Under the pieces are notes generated by a model. It made no database searches. It was not told the origin of the DNA and saw only the letters and a list, made by a program, of their open reading frames with translations. From assembly GCA_016882555.1 (NCBI GenBank), contig VGPQ01000119.1, positions 1-5,301 of the forward strand: DNA of 5,301 nt, given 5' to 3'. The stretch is from Cyanobacteria bacterium M_surface_7_m2_040. GTDB lineage: Bacteria > Cyanobacteriota > Cyanobacteriia > PCC-6307 > Cyanobiaceae. Shown here in pieces: positions 4,544 to 5,301 of the stretch (the stretch's first letter is position 1; the number at the start of each line of letters is the position of its first letter). The position numbers and the translations under genes are program-made.

Positions 4544-5301
4544 TCAGGCGCTCAGCAGGGCCCGCTTGGGGCCGTGAATGGGGTCTTCGACCACGATCGT
4601 CTGGTCGCGGCTGGCGCCCAGCGACACGATCGCGATCGGCACCTCCATCAGCTCGGCCAGAAAGCGCAGGTAGGCCATGGCGGCGGCGGGCAGGTCGTCA
4701 AGGCTGCGGCAATCGGCCGTGGAGCTCTGCCAGCCCGGCATGCTGTTGTAGATCGGCCGGCAACGGGCGAAGTCCTCGGAGCTGCTGGGGAAGTGCTCGA
4801 TCCGTTCGCCATCGAGTTCATAGGCGACGCAGACCTGGATGTCATCGAGTTCGTCGAGGACGTCCAGCTTGGTGATCGCCAGGCAGTCGAGTCCGTTGAC
4901 CTCGACGGCATACCGGCCGATCACCCCGTCGAACCAACCGCAGCGGCGGCGGCGGCCGGTGGTGGTGCCGAATTCGTGGCCGCGGTCGCAGAGGTGATCG
5001 TTGAGGCTGCCCTCCAGTTCGGTGGGGAAGGGACCCTCGCCGACGCGGGTGGTGTAAGCCTTGGCCACCCCGATCACCCGGTCGATCAGGGTGGGGCCGA
5101 CACCTGCACCGATGCAGGCACCGCCGCTCACCGGATTCGACGAGGTCACATAGGGATAGGTGCCGTGATCGAGGTCGAGCAGGGTGCCCTGGGCGCCTTC
5201 AAAAAGAATGTTCTTGCGGGCCCGGGCGGCTTGGTGGATGGTCCGGGTGCAGTCGACCACATGGGGCGCCAGACGCTTGCCATAGGCGGCGTACTCGGCG
5301 A
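4544..5301 (-). CDS. purA: Adenylosuccinate synthetase, C-terminal part (runs off right edge)
   Basis: Joins IMP and aspartate using GTP to give adenylosuccinate, the first committed step from IMP to AMP; cytoplasmic dimer. The window holds the last 251 codons of a protein that is normally about 430-440 residues, so the start lies beyond 5301, with the P-loop (GDEGKG type) and the N-terminal catalytic Asp and His. Motifs in order (numbered from the first whole codon) are [14 protein letters not shown] (33-46), VTSSNP (51-56), [15 protein letters not shown] (81-95), [15 protein letters not shown] (110-124, IMP/aspartate region), [11 protein letters not shown] (141-151, guanine-binding TKLD) and [16 protein letters not shown] (225-240). 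There is no frameshift or internal stop. An internal GTG at 5260 is only a valine codon, since upstream residues [12 protein letters not shown] also fit the family. The stop at 4544 lies 55 nt before the PfkB kinase gene, its probable co-transcribed partner. Confidence 0.97.
   Translation of the reverse strand, partial: AEYAAYGKRLAPHVVDCTRTIHQAARARKNILFEGAQGTLLDLDHGTYPYVTSSNPVSGGACIGAGVGPTLIDRVIGVAKAYTTRVGEGPFPTELEGSLNDHLCDRGHEFGTTTGRRRRCGWFDGVIGRYAVEVNGLDCLAITKLDVLDELDDIQVCVAYELDGERIEHFPSSSEDFARCRPIYNSMPGWQSSTADCRSLDDLPAAAMAYLRFLAELMEVPIAIVSLGASRDQTIVVEDPIHGPKRALLSA

Noticed and set aside
3505..4875. A 456-codon open frame on the plus strand, the longest in the window.
   Set aside because: It lies antisense to the PfkB kinase and purA, both of which carry full family motifs. 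Its product is rich in Gly, His, Val and Arg without recognisable domains, as expected of antisense frames in GC-rich genes.

Overview
The window is about 5.3 kb of GC-rich, almost entirely coding bacterial DNA. It reads as core chromosome of a picocyanobacterium in the Synechococcus/Cyanobium group. The protein families support this: a cyanobacterial-type acetylglutamate kinase with the N-terminal arginine-sensing helix, a DUF2854 membrane protein, a short SSB whose visible start is (M/V)NHCLLEVEV, and a CobK. The order argB - DUF2854 - small protein - ssb - cobK - cutA - PfkB kinase - purA also fits what I recall of that group. The genome signature agrees: there are two full GCGATCGC (HIP1) octamers and twelve CGATCG cores, roughly six times what base composition alone would give by a rough hand estimate. 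High GC suggests a freshwater or brackish Cyanobium-like lineage rather than Prochlorococcus, but that is inference.

Layout from left to right. argB (30-932, minus) is preceded by a DUF2854 gene (929-1537, minus) that overlaps its GTG start by 4 nt, so the two form a coupled pair. A 72-residue protein of unknown function (1590-1808, plus) diverges from DUF2854 and converges on ssb (1825-2298, minus). ssb diverges from cobK (2315-3148, plus) with only 16 nt between start codons. cutA (3150-3527, plus) follows cobK by a single base. A PfkB-family, adenosine-kinase-like gene (3496-4488, minus) converges on cutA and overlaps it by 32 nt. It lies downstream of purA (4544 to past the right edge, minus; N-terminal part missing), 55 nt away.

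The genes are mostly unrelated housekeeping functions: arginine synthesis, single-strand DNA binding, corrinoid synthesis, a CutA trimer and purine metabolism. The purA/PfkB pair is the one grouping with an obvious metabolic link, AMP synthesis plus probable adenosine salvage. Only about 170 of 5301 bases are outside genes, so promoters for several genes must lie inside their neighbours.

I see no mobile element, CRISPR array, RNA gene, phage gene or defence system. I found no convincing undescribed system. The points worth a second look are modest: the DUF2854-argB coupling, the overlapping cutA/kinase ends, the abutting ssb/cobK starts, a Pro/Ala SSB linker and short repeats near the DUF2854/small-gene divergence.
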